Origin: Verrucomicrobiales bacterium
GTDB lineage: Bacteria > Verrucomicrobiota > Verrucomicrobiia > Verrucomicrobiales > DEV007
Direction: 5' to 3'
Length of the DNA: 64,000 bases
NCBI GenBank assembly: GCA_016795385.1
Contig: JAEUHI010000003.1
Coordinates: 1-64,000 of the forward strand
Shown: positions 42,862-52,383 of the stretch, piece after piece
Numbering within the stretch: position 1 is the stretch's first letter
How the letters are laid out: each line of letters opens with the position of its first letter
The notes under the pieces: generated by a model
Databases searched by the model: none
Told to the model about the DNA's origin: nothing
The model's input: only the letters and a program-made list of their open reading frames with translations
Program-made: the position numbers and the translations under genes

Positions 42862-43794
42862 ATGCTTCATTTGGCGGTCCTCGGTAGCGGCAGTTCGGGC
42901 AACAGTGCCCTCGTCTGCCACGAAGACACCCGCATCCTCGTCGATGCGGGGCTTTCCGCCCGCCAGCTTTGCACTCGCCTCACGGAGCTGGGCGTGGATC
43001 CGGACAGCCTCAGTGCCATCGTTCTCACGCATGAACATGGCGACCACACCCGCGGGCTCGAGGTCTTTTGCCGGAAACGCGAGATCCCCGTTTACGCCAC
43101 GATCCACACCTGCGCGGTCGTGCGCGAGGGAGTCGGGGCCGGGGTGAAATGGCGGCAATTCGAGGCGGGGAATTCCTTCCGCATCGATGGCATCGAGATC
43201 CATTCCTTCTCCGTGCCGCACGACGCGGTCGATCCCGTCGGCTTTCTCTTCGACAACGGCGAGTCGCGTCTCGGAGTCCTCAGCGATGTCGGCCACGTCA
43301 CGAAGATGATCCTCGACCGGCTCCAGGGCGTCGATACCCTCTTCGCCGAGGCGAACTACGACGACGTCCTCCTCATGAACGACACGAAGCGGCCGTGGTC
43401 GACGAAGCAGCGCATCAGCAACCGCCACGGCCACCTTTCCAACGAACAAACCGCCGAGCTCGTCTGTTCGATCGCCTCCGCCAATCTCCACCGCGTCGTC
43501 CTCGGCCACCTCAGCAGCGATTGCAACACGCCCGAGATCGCTGTCGAGACGATCGCAAAGCGGCTCCGGACGAACGGCTTCGAGGGCGTCGAGGTCGAGT
43601 GCGCCGGCCGCCACTGTGCCACCCCGCTGCGTCCCGTCGCGAAGGTCCGGACGGTGATCGAGACCGTCCCGATTTCGGAAGAAATCCCTGCGGATTCGCT
43701 CCGGGTGTGCGAACCTGTGCGCGCCGCGGCTGCCTCCTCGACCGCTGCTCCCGGTCCGAGTCCCGAGTGGAGCCAGACCGAGTGGGCATTCTGA
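42862..43794 (+). CDS. MBL-fold metallo-hydrolase, WalJ/YycJ-like
   Basis: 310 residues. The metallo-beta-lactamase fold has the start LAVLGSGSSGNSALV, zinc motif THEHGDH (residues 57-63), a following His in VPHDAVDPVGF, metal-ligand Asp in LSDVGH and GHLSSDCN near the end. The family matches YycJ (WalJ), single-stranded nucleases linked to DNA metabolism and to cell-wall control in Firmicutes. The C-terminal 45 residues are Ala/Pro/Ser-rich and lie outside the fold. No walRK genes are near. trpE starts 65 bp downstream. Confidence 0.88.
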   Translation: MLHLAVLGSGSSGNSALVCHEDTRILVDAGLSARQLCTRLTELGVDPDSLSAIVLTHEHGDHTRGLEVFCRKREIPVYATIHTCAVVREGVGAGVKWRQFEAGNSFRIDGIEIHSFSVPHDAVDPVGFLFDNGESRLGVLSDVGHVTKMILDRLQGVDTLFAEANYDDVLLMNDTKRPWSTKQRISNRHGHLSNEQTAELVCSIASANLHRVVLGHLSSDCNTPEIAVETIAKRLRTNGFEGVEVECAGRHCATPLRPVAKVRTVIETVPISEEIPADSLRVCEPVRAAAASSTAAPGPSPEWSQTEWAF

Positions 43795-43859
43795 GGTCGT
43801 CGCGGTCCGACGCCCCTCCCTTGCCGCTTGCCCCCTTTTCCTTTCCCCCCAAGGCCCAG

Positions 43860-45374
43860 ATGACCGTGTTGAAACCGTCCTTCGAGGAATTCGTGTCTCT
43901 TTCCCAGAGCGGCAACCTCGTGCCCGTCTGGACCGAACTCGCGGCCGATTACGAGACACCCGTCTCCGTTTTCCAGAAGCTGAGCGAGGGCGAGGACACC
44001 GTCAGCTTCCTCCTCGAATCCGCCGAGAACAGCGAGCAGATCGGCCGTTATTCCTTCCTCGGCACCCGTCCGCGTCTCGAGATCCGGGCAAAGGGCCGCA
44101 CTCTCTCGACCCGCGAACGCGGCGAGACGGCTTTCCACACCCGCGAGCTGCCCGAGAGCGAAGGCGACCCGCTCCACGAGATCGAGCGCCTCATGGCCGG
44201 ATTCCGGCCTGTCGCGGTCGAGGGACTGCCGGTCTTCGCCGGCGGGGCAGTCGGCTTCATCGGCTACGACATGGTGCGTTTCTTCGAGCCCACCGTGCCC
44301 GCGCCGCCCGATGAAGGACTCGGTCTGCCCGACATGGCTTTTGTCATCACCGAGACCCTCGTCATTTTCGACCACCGCTTCCGCAAGCTCCAGGTCGTGG
44401 CGAATCTCTGCACCGACGATTTCCCCGACGCCGCGACCGCCTACGCCGCCGCGCGCGAGCGCATCGACGGACTCATCGAGCTGCTGCGCAAACCGCGCAC
44501 CTTCTCCCCTTTCCCGCTCATGACCGAGCCGCCGGAGTCCCCCGTGCGCAGCAACACGACGCGCGAGGAATACGAGGGCATGGTGGTTAAAGCCAAAGAG
44601 TACATCCTCGCCGGCGACATCTTCCAGGTGGTGCCTTCGCAGCGTTTCGAAAACGATTTCACCGGTCGCCCCATCGATCTTTACCGGGCCCTGCGGCACG
44701 TGAATCCCTCGCCCTACATGTTCTGCCTGCAATTCGGCGACGAGTTCGCCCTCGTCGGCAGCTCGCCCGAAGTCCACGTGCAGGCAATCGAGGGGCGCAT
44801 CCGCATCCGTCCCATCGCGGGGACGCGCTGGAGGGGCAAAACGCCGGAGGAAGACGAGGCGCTCGCCGCCGAACTTCTCTCCGATCCGAAAGAGCGGGCC
44901 GAGCACGTCATGCTCGTCGATCTCGCGCGGAACGACGTCGGCCGCGTCGCCGAGTATGGTTCCGTCGAGGTCAGCGAATTCATGATCGTGGAGCGCTACA
45001 GCCACGTCATGCACATCGTCTCGAACGTGCGGGGACGCCTCCGGGCCGACCAGAGCGCCTACGACGTGATGCGCGCCACCTTTCCCGCCGGCACCGTCAG
45101 CGGCAGTCCCAAGGTCCGCGCCATGCAGATCATCAACGAACTGGAGAAGTCGAAGCGCGGTGCCTACGCCGGAGCGGTCGGCTATTTCGGCTTCGACGGG
45201 AATCACGACAGCTGCATCGCCCTGCGCACCGTCGTCCTGAAGGATGGCAAAGCCTACGTCCAGGCCGGTGCCGGCGTCGTCGCCGATTCCGTGCCCGCCA
45301 GCGAGTACCAGGAGACCGTGAACAAAGCCAAGGGCATGATGCGCGCGATCGAGCGCGCGAAGCTGTTGGAGTGA
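43860..45374 (+). CDS. trpE: Anthranilate synthase component I
   Basis: 504 residues from the ATG at 43860; the frame runs upstream through the neighbour without content. The N-terminal domain has the Trp feedback motif LLES (in FLLESAENSEQIGRYSFLG). The chorismate-binding domain has QVVPSQRF, SPEVHVQ, PIAGTRWRG, HVMLVDLARND, FPAGTVSGSPKVRAM and the metal-binding Glu in YQETVNKAKGM. The enzyme makes anthranilate from chorismate with a TrpG partner, which is not in the window. Genes for the rival chorismate branch, menaquinone, lie 11 kb downstream. Length and order rule out PabB-only enzymes as the best match. Confidence 0.94.
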   Translation: MTVLKPSFEEFVSLSQSGNLVPVWTELAADYETPVSVFQKLSEGEDTVSFLLESAENSEQIGRYSFLGTRPRLEIRAKGRTLSTRERGETAFHTRELPESEGDPLHEIERLMAGFRPVAVEGLPVFAGGAVGFIGYDMVRFFEPTVPAPPDEGLGLPDMAFVITETLVIFDHRFRKLQVVANLCTDDFPDAATAYAAARERIDGLIELLRKPRTFSPFPLMTEPPESPVRSNTTREEYEGMVVKAKEYILAGDIFQVVPSQRFENDFTGRPIDLYRALRHVNPSPYMFCLQFGDEFALVGSSPEVHVQAIEGRIRIRPIAGTRWRGKTPEEDEALAAELLSDPKERAEHVMLVDLARNDVGRVAEYGSVEVSEFMIVERYSHVMHIVSNVRGRLRADQSAYDVMRATFPAGTVSGSPKVRAMQIINELEKSKRGAYAGAVGYFGFDGNHDSCIALRTVVLKDGKAYVQAGAGVVADSVPASEYQETVNKAKGMMRAIERAKLLE

Positions 45375-45462
45375 ACCGGCCGTCCGTCATCGCGGAGGTT
45401 CTGGCATCATCCCGCCAAGCATCCGCTTGCCCCGGTGCGGTGGTCTAGGTTACACCTGTCCG

Positions 45463-46689
45463 ATGAGACAGCTTTGCCTCCTTTTCCTCGGACTTTCCCT
45501 GCCACTCGCCGCCCAGGATCACGACACCCGCGGCTGGTTCAAGGGGAACACGCACACCCATTCACTCTGGAGCGACGGAAACGATTTCCCCGAGATGATC
45601 TTCGACTGGTATCGGGAGCATGGCTACGACTTCGTCGGCATGAGCGATCACAACGTGCTCCAGGAAGGCGAAAAATGGATGGACCTCGAATCGATCCGCA
45701 AACGCCAGAAGGCGGTTGGTCGCGATGCCGTGACCAAGGCCGAGGCCCGCTTTGGGAAGGATTGGCTGAAGCGCGAGACTCGCGAAGGCAAGGAAGGCAT
45801 CGTCTTGAAAACTCTCGCCGAATGCCGCGCCGCGCTCGAAAAGCCGGGTGAGTTTTACCTGCTGCCCGCCGAGGAGATGTCGAACTCGGGCGGCAAGAAG
45901 CCCGTCCACATCAACGTGCTGAACCTCGACCGGGTCATCGAGCCGGTGAAGGACGACGCCTCCCCCCCGCGCGAAGTCCTGCGACGCAGCATGGTGGCGA
46001 TCGAGGAATACCGGAAACAATCCGGTCGTCCCATCCTCGCCCATCTCAATCACCCGAATTTTCAGTGGGCCCTGACCGCCGAGGATCTCGCCAACGTCGC
46101 CGAGGGTGCCTACTTCGAAGTCTACAACGGCCATCCCGGGATCAATCACCTCGGCGACGAAACCCGCCCGGGTGATGAAAAGATCTGGGACATTGCCAAC
46201 ACCATCCGCATCGCCGAGCTGGGATATGCCCCGCTCCTGGGATTCGCCACGGACGACTCCCACACCTACCACGGCGAGGATGTCTCTCCCGGCCGGGGCT
46301 GGGTCATGGTCGGAGCGGAGAAACTCGACGGTGATTCCCTCGTCGAGGCCATGCTCGCGGGCCGTTTCTACGCGAGCTCCGGAGTCACCCTCGATGCCAT
46401 CCGGCACGATCCTGACAAACGCACCCTCGCCCTCGAGATCAAGCCGATCGACGGGGTCGAATACACCATCGCCTTCATCGGCACCCGCAAAGGTTACGAC
46501 GCCACCGCCGCCAACACCGGCATCGGCGAAGTCTTCGCCACGGTGAAGGGGAATACGGCGACTTTCACCTATCCTAAAGACGCGCTCTACGTGCGCGCCA
46601 CCATCACCTCCTCGCGGAAACATCCCAATCCCTCCTTCGAAGGACAAATGGAGCAGGCCTGGATCCAGCCCTGCCTCCCGGGTCAGTGA
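45463..46689 (+). CDS. Secreted PHP-domain phosphoesterase-like protein
   Basis: 408 residues from the ATG at 45463. The signal peptide (to about PLAAQD) precedes a PHP domain with metal motifs GNTHTHSLWSDG, MSDHNVLQ, EMSNSGGKKPVHINVLN and ATDDSHTYHGED. These are the four conserved PHP motifs with their His/Asp/Glu ligands. A beta-rich C-terminal part (about 310-400) follows. Secreted PHP proteins are widespread in PVC bacteria; the phosphoester substrate is unknown. The gene overlaps the 3' end of menE on the other strand by 7 bp. Confidence 0.85.
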   Translation: MRQLCLLFLGLSLPLAAQDHDTRGWFKGNTHTHSLWSDGNDFPEMIFDWYREHGYDFVGMSDHNVLQEGEKWMDLESIRKRQKAVGRDAVTKAEARFGKDWLKRETREGKEGIVLKTLAECRAALEKPGEFYLLPAEEMSNSGGKKPVHINVLNLDRVIEPVKDDASPPREVLRRSMVAIEEYRKQSGRPILAHLNHPNFQWALTAEDLANVAEGAYFEVYNGHPGINHLGDETRPGDEKIWDIANTIRIAELGYAPLLGFATDDSHTYHGEDVSPGRGWVMVGAEKLDGDSLVEAMLAGRFYASSGVTLDAIRHDPDKRTLALEIKPIDGVEYTIAFIGTRKGYDATAANTGIGEVFATVKGNTATFTYPKDALYVRATITSSRKHPNPSFEGQMEQAWIQPCLPGQ

Positions 46690-47798
46690 GACCGTCGACA
46701 GGCGATCTCTTCGATCGGCGCGCGATCGGGCTTGCCGATCCCGGTGCGCGGGAGCGACGCCACCTCGATCACTCGAGCGACCTGCTCGATCGGCGGGAGA
46801 GCTTCATTGAAGCGCTCCAGGGCGTCGGGGTGGCCGGGTTCGCAGACCAGCACCAGTTCGTTCCCACGCCGCGGCTCCGGCACCGCCACGACCAAACCGA
46901 CGATGCCGAGGAGGGCGAGCCGATCGTTCAAAACCGGCAGAGAGACCAGCTCGCCCGAGATCTTCACCGCCCCATCGAGACGTGAAAGAAAACGCAGCTC
47001 GCGTCCCCGCGTTTCGCAGGCATCGCCCGTCGCCATCCAGCCGCCCTCGTTGCGCGCCGGATGAAAAGCCCACCGTCCCGGGACCCCGGTCACCGTTCCC
47101 TCGCAGAGCGCCTCCCCCTTCAGCCAGAGCCGTCCCTCCTCGTCTCCGCGCGCCTCCCAGATCGAGAGCAAAGGCAGCCATTCCGGGTCTCCCGAAAGAC
47201 TCGTCGCCACCTGCGAAGCGGTCTCGGTCATGCCATAGGTCGGCCAGACCGGCCAGCCGAGATCCTTCGCCCTCGCCACCAAGGCCGGATCGAAGCGTCC
47301 GCCGCCGAGAAACAATCCCCGCAGCGAAGCGGGGGCCCTCGCACCGACCCTAACCAAATCCCAAAGATGCGTCGGCGTCAGCGAGGCCAGCGTCGCCCGC
47401 GACTCGTCGATCGCCGGGAGAAAACCCGCGCCGTCGCGAGTCCACGCATCCCATGCCATCGGCACGAGCTTCGCTCCATTCGCATAAGCCCGCGCGTGAA
47501 TCCCGATGCCACCGACATGGAAAGTCGGGAGGTTTCCCAGCCAGATGTCGTCCTTCGTGAGCCCGGCATGTGCATTCACCGCCCGCGCCGAGGCCAAGAG
47601 CGCGGCCTTCGACAACACCACGAATTTGGCAACCCCGCCCGAGCCCGAGCTCGCGAGGACAAAGGCGGCACGGATCCCGAGGGCCTCTTCGACGAAGGAT
47701 CTCAGCCCCTCCGAAGCCACGGGGCGCTTCGGATTCAGCCGCAGCTCGACTCCGTCCGATTCCCAGATTGCCGGGTCCATCAGGTGAGGCGTTTCCAT
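46683..47798 (-). CDS. menE: o-Succinylbenzoate-CoA ligase
   Basis: 371 residues, shorter than typical MenE (about 450) since the N-terminal lobe is reduced. The AMP-binding motif is ASSGSGGVAKFVVLS, followed by GNLPTFHVGGIG, the adenine block PTYGMTETASQV, GWMATGDACETRG and the catalytic-Lys region RTGIGKPDR. It activates o-succinylbenzoate with CoA. It is last in the minus-strand menB-menA-menC-menE block and overlaps menC by 19 bp. Context makes MenE the best name for an otherwise generic acyl-CoA synthetase. Confidence 0.87.
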   Translation of the reverse strand: METPHLMDPAIWESDGVELRLNPKRPVASEGLRSFVEEALGIRAAFVLASSGSGGVAKFVVLSKAALLASARAVNAHAGLTKDDIWLGNLPTFHVGGIGIHARAYANGAKLVPMAWDAWTRDGAGFLPAIDESRATLASLTPTHLWDLVRVGARAPASLRGLFLGGGRFDPALVARAKDLGWPVWPTYGMTETASQVATSLSGDPEWLPLLSIWEARGDEEGRLWLKGEALCEGTVTGVPGRWAFHPARNEGGWMATGDACETRGRELRFLSRLDGAVKISGELVSLPVLNDRLALLGIVGLVVAVPEPRRGNELVLVCEPGHPDALERFNEALPPIEQVARVIEVASLPRTGIGKPDRAPIEEIACRRSH

Positions 47799-48709
47799 GG
47801 CAGTTTCCCGAGGAGATCGTCGTACCCCAGCCCCGTCCCTCCCGGCGGCAACAGACGCGGTCCGTCACAGCGCAGCCTTTCGAAAAAGGCGTCGTTCTCA
47901 AAGCAACGGTGCGTCAGCAGACCACAAGGCAGCAGCTGCCCGTTGGTGCCGTCGGCCGAGACGATCGAGGCAAAAGCCGCCGCCCAGAGTTGGCCGATCG
48001 CGTGATCCATGTAGGAGGTGAGGTAATACCGTGTTTCCCGGCTGCAGGCGAAGCCGTAATGCGCGGGCTTGTAGACGAGGACGTCGCCATCGCGGAGCCG
48101 GCTCGTGTGATCGCGATCCACCGCGATCGGCACCCCCGCCGCACGCAGCGCCATCCATCCATCCTCGCTCCATTCTTCCGGATCCTCGACGACATCGATG
48201 GCCGTTTGCAAAAGCTCCCCGAGACCCTGCCAGAACGACAAAAACGCGCCCTTCGCGAGCGATTCATTGAAATCGAGCCGCACCCGCAATCCCGCGCCCG
48301 ACCAAACCTCGATCGCCTTCATCACCTTCGGCAGATCCGGTGTCCCCTTGATCTTCGCGAGGGTGAAGCCGTCCGATCGCGCGTAACCCGGATCATCACC
48401 GTCGCGCACCAGCCAATGACTTTCCGGTACCGGCGATTGAAACAACGAAATCCCCTGCCCCCTCGCCTCGCCGTCGATGCGAGCGCATTCCAAAGCTCCG
48501 ACGATGAGCGGGGAAAACTCCGTCTCGCCCGCGGCGAGGGCGCGCAGTTGCACCTCGAGCGGCGCATCCCCCAAGTCCACCCAGGGATGGATGCAGCCGT
48601 ATCCGTCGCCGACACGGATGAGGGCGCCTTCGTGCTCCATGCGGGTGCTGACCGCGTTCAGCGTCCCGGCCGATCGCAAGGTGTAGCGCCAATAATGGAC
48701 CGGCGTCAT
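47780..48709 (-). CDS. menC: o-Succinylbenzoate synthase
   Basis: 309 residues from the ATG at 48709, which overlaps the menA stop (ATGA). The protein is a divergent enolase-superfamily member: Lys motif TLAKIKG, first metal Asp in LRVRLDFNES, Glu near VEDPEEW, Asp in IAVDRD and the second Lys in VYKPAHYGF. It dehydrates SHCHC to o-succinylbenzoate. Length is typical of MenC (about 320). The assignment rests partly on its place between menA and menE. Confidence 0.85.
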   Translation of the reverse strand: MTPVHYWRYTLRSAGTLNAVSTRMEHEGALIRVGDGYGCIHPWVDLGDAPLEVQLRALAAGETEFSPLIVGALECARIDGEARGQGISLFQSPVPESHWLVRDGDDPGYARSDGFTLAKIKGTPDLPKVMKAIEVWSGAGLRVRLDFNESLAKGAFLSFWQGLGELLQTAIDVVEDPEEWSEDGWMALRAAGVPIAVDRDHTSRLRDGDVLVYKPAHYGFACSRETRYYLTSYMDHAIGQLWAAAFASIVSADGTNGQLLPCGLLTHRCFENDAFFERLRCDGPRLLPPGGTGLGYDDLLGKLPWKRLT

Positions 48710-49590
48710 GGCAACAACGCGTGCAGCGTCGCCGCCACGGCAAAGAGGATCAGTTGCAAGGCACCGAGCGCCAGAATGCGGTTGTAGATTTTGCCCGGAC
48801 GAAGGCGGAAAACACAGGCAACGATGATCACTCCGATGGGCGCGGGGACGAGTCCCACAAGCAGCCCCACCACCGTCTCCGAGGCATACAGATTCCATAG
48901 CACCACCGGCAGCACGCAGAAGAGCAGGATCTCCACGCGGGCAAAGACCTCGCCGAAGCGCACTGCCAGAGTCCGTTTCCCCGTGCTGCGGTCCTCCTCG
49001 AGATCACGCAGATTGTTGATCGCGATCAACACGCTCGAATAAAGCCCGCACTGGAGACCGAGGCGCAGCACCTCGCCACCGCCCCACTCGCCCGTCTGCA
49101 CGAAGTATGAGCCGGAGACCGCCACGAATCCAAAGAAAAGGATCACAAACAGCTCCCCCATGCCCCGGTAAGCGAGCGGAAACGGACCACCGGTGTAACC
49201 GTAGGCGAAAAAGAGCGAAACGAGACCGATCGCCACCACCGGCCAGCCCCGCTCCAGCACCATCGGCAGCGAGATGAGCGCGGCGAGCGCACAAAACGCG
49301 AGCGCCCCGATCAAGACCGTGCCCGGCCGCAGCATCCCCGAAGCCGTGACCCGCCGGGGCCCGAGGCGGTTCTTCGTATCCGCACCCTTCACGTGATCAA
49401 TCGCATCATTGAAGAGATTGGTCGCGATCTGGATGCAAAGACAGCTCAGCAGCGTGCACCAGAAAAGGAACCACGACCCGGTGAACCGATTCCCGTCCAC
49501 CAGCGCCGGCATCGCCCCCACCCACACCGGCACGATCGCTGCGGGCAGCGTCTTGGGACGGGCGGCGAGGATCCAAGGAGACACGGTCAT
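48706..49590 (-). CDS. menA: 1,4-Dihydroxy-2-naphthoate polyprenyltransferase
   Basis: 294 residues from the ATG at 49590. UbiA-type prenyltransferase with about eight membrane helices. The first Asp-rich motif is NLFNDAIDHVKGAD and the second NNLRDLEEDRSTGKRTLAVR, which bind the prenyl diphosphate through Mg2+. The start block PWILAARPKTLPAAIVPVWVG is typical of MenA. It attaches the isoprenoid tail to DHNA at the inner membrane, giving demethylmenaquinone. It overlaps menC by 4 bp; a 197 bp gap with an inverted AT-rich sequence lies between it and menB upstream. Confidence 0.93.
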   Translation of the reverse strand: MTVSPWILAARPKTLPAAIVPVWVGAMPALVDGNRFTGSWFLFWCTLLSCLCIQIATNLFNDAIDHVKGADTKNRLGPRRVTASGMLRPGTVLIGALAFCALAALISLPMVLERGWPVVAIGLVSLFFAYGYTGGPFPLAYRGMGELFVILFFGFVAVSGSYFVQTGEWGGGEVLRLGLQCGLYSSVLIAINNLRDLEEDRSTGKRTLAVRFGEVFARVEILLFCVLPVVLWNLYASETVVGLLVGLVPAPIGVIIVACVFRLRPGKIYNRILALGALQLILFAVAATLHALLP

Positions 49591-49787
49591 CGGTATGAGC
49601 GTTGTGCGAGGGAGGACGTCCACGGCTTCGGTGGGGGAAGTAAAAGGTAAAAGGCAAAAAGTAAAAGGTTTATGCAGCGCGCCAGCGGCGCGGAACCTTT
49701 CCAGACCGCATCCGCCCATCTACAAGCGTTCATCGCAGTCATCTACCTTTTACTTTCCCACCCTTTACCGGCACCGCGCTGCGGCGC
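49591..49787. repeat. Gap between menB and menA with inverted A/T-rich words
   Basis: The plus strand has GGGAAGTAAAAGGTAAAAGG (49636-49655) and later TACCTTTTACTTTCCC (about 49744-49759), an inverted pair, with related AAAAGGCAAAAAGTAAAAGG beside the first arm. Such words recur near 24927 (CCTTTTACTTTTTCCC). They look like a dispersed palindromic repeat that has entered the men operon. No gene is visible. Confidence 0.5.
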
Positions 49788-50606
49788 CTAAGGCACTCTT
49801 GGAAACTTCGAGAAATCGGGCTTCCTTTTCTCGACGAAAGCATTTTTCCCCTCCTTCGCCTCCTCCGACATATAGTAGAGAAGCGTCGCGTTGCCGGCGA
49901 GATCGAGGAGTCCCATTTGGCCGTCGCAATCCGCGTTGAGAGCCGTCTTGAGGCAACGAAGCGCGAGGGGAGAATGCTCGAGGATCTCGCGGCACCATTT
50001 CACCGTCTCCTCCTCGAGTTGGGCGAGCGGAACGACCGTGTTCACCAGCCCCATGTCGAGCGCCTGCTGCGCGTCGTACTGGCGGCAAAGATACCAGATC
50101 TCGCGGGCCTTTTTCTGCCCCACGATGCGGGCGAGGTAGCTCGAACCCAGCCCCCCGTCGAACGAGCCGACCTTCGGTCCCGTTTGTCCAAAGCGCGCGT
50201 TGTCCGCCGCGATCGTCAGGTCGCAGACCACGTGGAGGACGTGGCCGCCGCCGATCGCGTAGCCCGCCACCATCGCGATGACCGGCTTGGGGAGGGAGCG
50301 GATCTTCTTCTGCACATCGAGGATATTCAGCCGCGGCACGCCATCGTCGCCGACATATCCCGCATGACCGCGCACCTTCTGGTCGCCGCCCGAGCAGAAG
50401 GCGAGGTCGCCCTCCCCGGTCAGGATCACCACGCCGACCTGCGGATCCTCATGGGCGAGGTCGAAGGCGACGAGCATCTCCTTCACCGTCTGGGGGCGGA
50501 AGGCATTGCGCACCTCCGGCCGGTTGATCGTGATCTTGGCGATCTGGCCGTCTTCCGAGGTCTCGTAGCGGAGGTCTTCAAAGTCGTGTCGGGAAATCCA
50601 ATTCAT
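49788..50606 (-). CDS. menB: 1,4-Dihydroxy-2-naphthoyl-CoA synthase
   Basis: 272 residues from the ATG at 50606, matching the MenB N-terminus ([20 protein letters not shown]). Crotonase fold with [13 protein letters not shown], oxyanion-hole block [22 protein letters not shown] and [13 protein letters not shown], and the closing [19 protein letters not shown] and GPKVGSFD are diagnostic for MenB rather than general enoyl-CoA hydratases. It closes the naphthoate ring. Confidence 0.95.
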   Translation of the reverse strand: MNWISRHDFEDLRYETSEDGQIAKITINRPEVRNAFRPQTVKEMLVAFDLAHEDPQVGVVILTGEGDLAFCSGGDQKVRGHAGYVGDDGVPRLNILDVQKKIRSLPKPVIAMVAGYAIGGGHVLHVVCDLTIAADNARFGQTGPKVGSFDGGLGSSYLARIVGQKKAREIWYLCRQYDAQQALDMGLVNTVVPLAQLEEETVKWCREILEHSPLALRCLKTALNADCDGQMGLLDLAGNATLLYYMSEEAKEGKNAFVEKRKPDFSKFPRVP

Positions 50607-50775
50607 GCGTGTGGGAGCCTGTTCTCTCCGAGGGCTTACGTCAACGGGAGTTGTGGGGATGAGGAGTGCCTCCGGATTCAACCGGGAGGGTCACATGACC
50701 CCGCGGGATACCCGCCATTCACCAAAACCAGACCTCCTGAAGTCCCGGGACGCCTCCAGGGCTGAGATTGCCACC

Positions 50776-52239
50776 TCACAACGCGTTGAGCAGTCCCTGG
50801 ACCGATTTCAGCTTCTTCGTAAGCTTCTTCACGGTGGCGGTTTTTTTCTTCTTCTTGGCCGACTTGATCTGCTTGAGCAACTTTGCGATCTCCGCCTTGT
50901 ACTTCGCAATGAGCGCCGAATTATCAACCGGCGGAGGCGTGACAGGCCCCGAAGTAGGCACCGTGGCGGTGAAGACATCGACCAATCCGAGGGTATCCGC
51001 TGGAGAAACGGTCACCAGATCTGTCGCCTGGGAATGGAAGGCAACGAGCCCAACGTCGGAGGCATAGAACAATTGACCGAGATAGGTGAACAAGGGCGGA
51101 AAACTTTGAGCACCCGTCGACGAAACCGAAACGCGCGTCGTGGTGGAGAGTGTGCGGTCCCTCACGACGACGTCATCGACTCCGTTGCTGTCCCCCGAGA
51201 CGAGTTCGGGAGAACGGGTGCCAAAAATCACATAACGCCCGTTCGCCGATATCCTCGGTCCGTCGGAATCGTTGCTGCCATCGACGCCGCTCGTGGCCAC
51301 CGAGAGATGTTCGATTGCCCCGGTCGTCAGGTTCTTGAGGTAGATGCGCGTCCTCGCCGTCGCAAGCCCGAAGGTGGTCGAGCGCGAAGAAAACACCACC
51401 AGGTTGCCATCTCCGGAGATGTCGGGGAAAGCGCAGAAATTCGGGGACTGCTGCCCGGCGGCCCCGATCGACGCCCGGATCGTCGTTTCGGCGGAACGGT
51501 TTCGAACGTAGATGTCCGAAGTATCGTTGGTATCGCCCGCCACCACCGCCGCGTAAGTCTCGAACACGACGATGTTTCCGTCGGAGGAAATGGCAGCGCG
51601 GTTCGAATCCAAGGCGATTTCCGCCTCAGCATCACTCAAAGAAACGCGACTGGTCGTGTTCGAGGAAGGAACATGGATGAAGATATCCGTGGCATCATTG
51701 AGATCCCCGGCCACAAGGTTCGTGGCAGCGGACTCAAAGGCGACAGTGCTCCCGTCGCCCGAGATCGCCGACCTCGATGAATTCCCATTTGCCTGGGCCC
51801 CTGCCGATGAGCGTGAAATCCGCGTGGTTGTCCCGAGGGTCCGGTCCCGGAGAAATACATCCGTAGCCGCATTCGTATCCGTGTCCGCCAGATTGGTCGC
51901 GGTCGAGGTGAAAGAAACATAACGACCATCGTCCGAAATCGACGCTTCGTAGGAATCCCCGTTTGCGAGGGCTTCGCCATCGGTCACGGAAACGATTTCC
52001 AAAGTGTCCGACTCGGTATTGTATAGGTAGACATCCTGCTTGTTGTTGGTGTCGCCGGTGATCAAATCGGAGGCACCTGTGGTGAAGACGATGTAACGAC
52101 CGTTCGGAGTGATGTCGTTGACCACGCTGCTTCCATTCGGCTCTCCGCCTGTGAGGCTGACGGTGACCCTCTCCGTTGCGGCGCGGGAAGAGACCGACAT
52201 CAAAAGAAACAGGGTGACGAGAATGAGCGTAGACTTCAT
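50776..52239 (-). CDS. Secreted PD40 beta-propeller protein with lysine-rich coiled-coil tail
   Basis: 487 residues from the ATG at 52239. The signal peptide ends at SVSSRAATE. The propeller has repeated units of about 55 residues with the strand motif (I/A)S-D/G-DGRYVxFxS (SDDGRYVSFTS, SGDGSTVAFES, SSDGNIVVFET, SGDGNLVVFSS, SANGRYVIFGT) and D-x-N/T-x-x-x-D-V/I-F/Y. A short Pro linker (TPPPVDNSA) leads to a coiled-coil tail with a KKKKK run (about 440-487). No enzyme motif is seen. It is divergent from the NHL gene at 52384 and lies inside the men region. Confidence 0.82.
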   Translation of the reverse strand: MKSTLILVTLFLLMSVSSRAATERVTVSLTGGEPNGSSVVNDITPNGRYIVFTTGASDLITGDTNNKQDVYLYNTESDTLEIVSVTDGEALANGDSYEASISDDGRYVSFTSTATNLADTDTNAATDVFLRDRTLGTTTRISRSSAGAQANGNSSRSAISGDGSTVAFESAATNLVAGDLNDATDIFIHVPSSNTTSRVSLSDAEAEIALDSNRAAISSDGNIVVFETYAAVVAGDTNDTSDIYVRNRSAETTIRASIGAAGQQSPNFCAFPDISGDGNLVVFSSRSTTFGLATARTRIYLKNLTTGAIEHLSVATSGVDGSNDSDGPRISANGRYVIFGTRSPELVSGDSNGVDDVVVRDRTLSTTTRVSVSSTGAQSFPPLFTYLGQLFYASDVGLVAFHSQATDLVTVSPADTLGLVDVFTATVPTSGPVTPPPVDNSALIAKYKAEIAKLLKQIKSAKKKKKTATVKKLTKKLKSVQGLLNAL

Positions 52240-52383
52240 GGCAGGAGATTCGGTTAGCCCAGACCGCTTCAACCCACAAGCGAAATCACCGTCACCTGGA
52301 CCATTTCGGCCCTTCAAACTCCACGATTCAACGCGATGCCCGATGCCTTGCGTACCCACAATCCGCGATTATCGTCCGCTCTC

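Noticed and set aside
43356..45206. 616-codon minus-strand frame opposite trpE
   Set aside because: Shadow of trpE and the WalJ-like gene, whose motifs are unmistakable on the plus strand.
46683..47798. menE considered as a generic acyl-CoA synthetase or as truncated
   Set aside because: It is shorter than usual, but the ATP, adenine and catalytic Lys motifs are complete and it lies in an overlapping men block, so MenE was kept.
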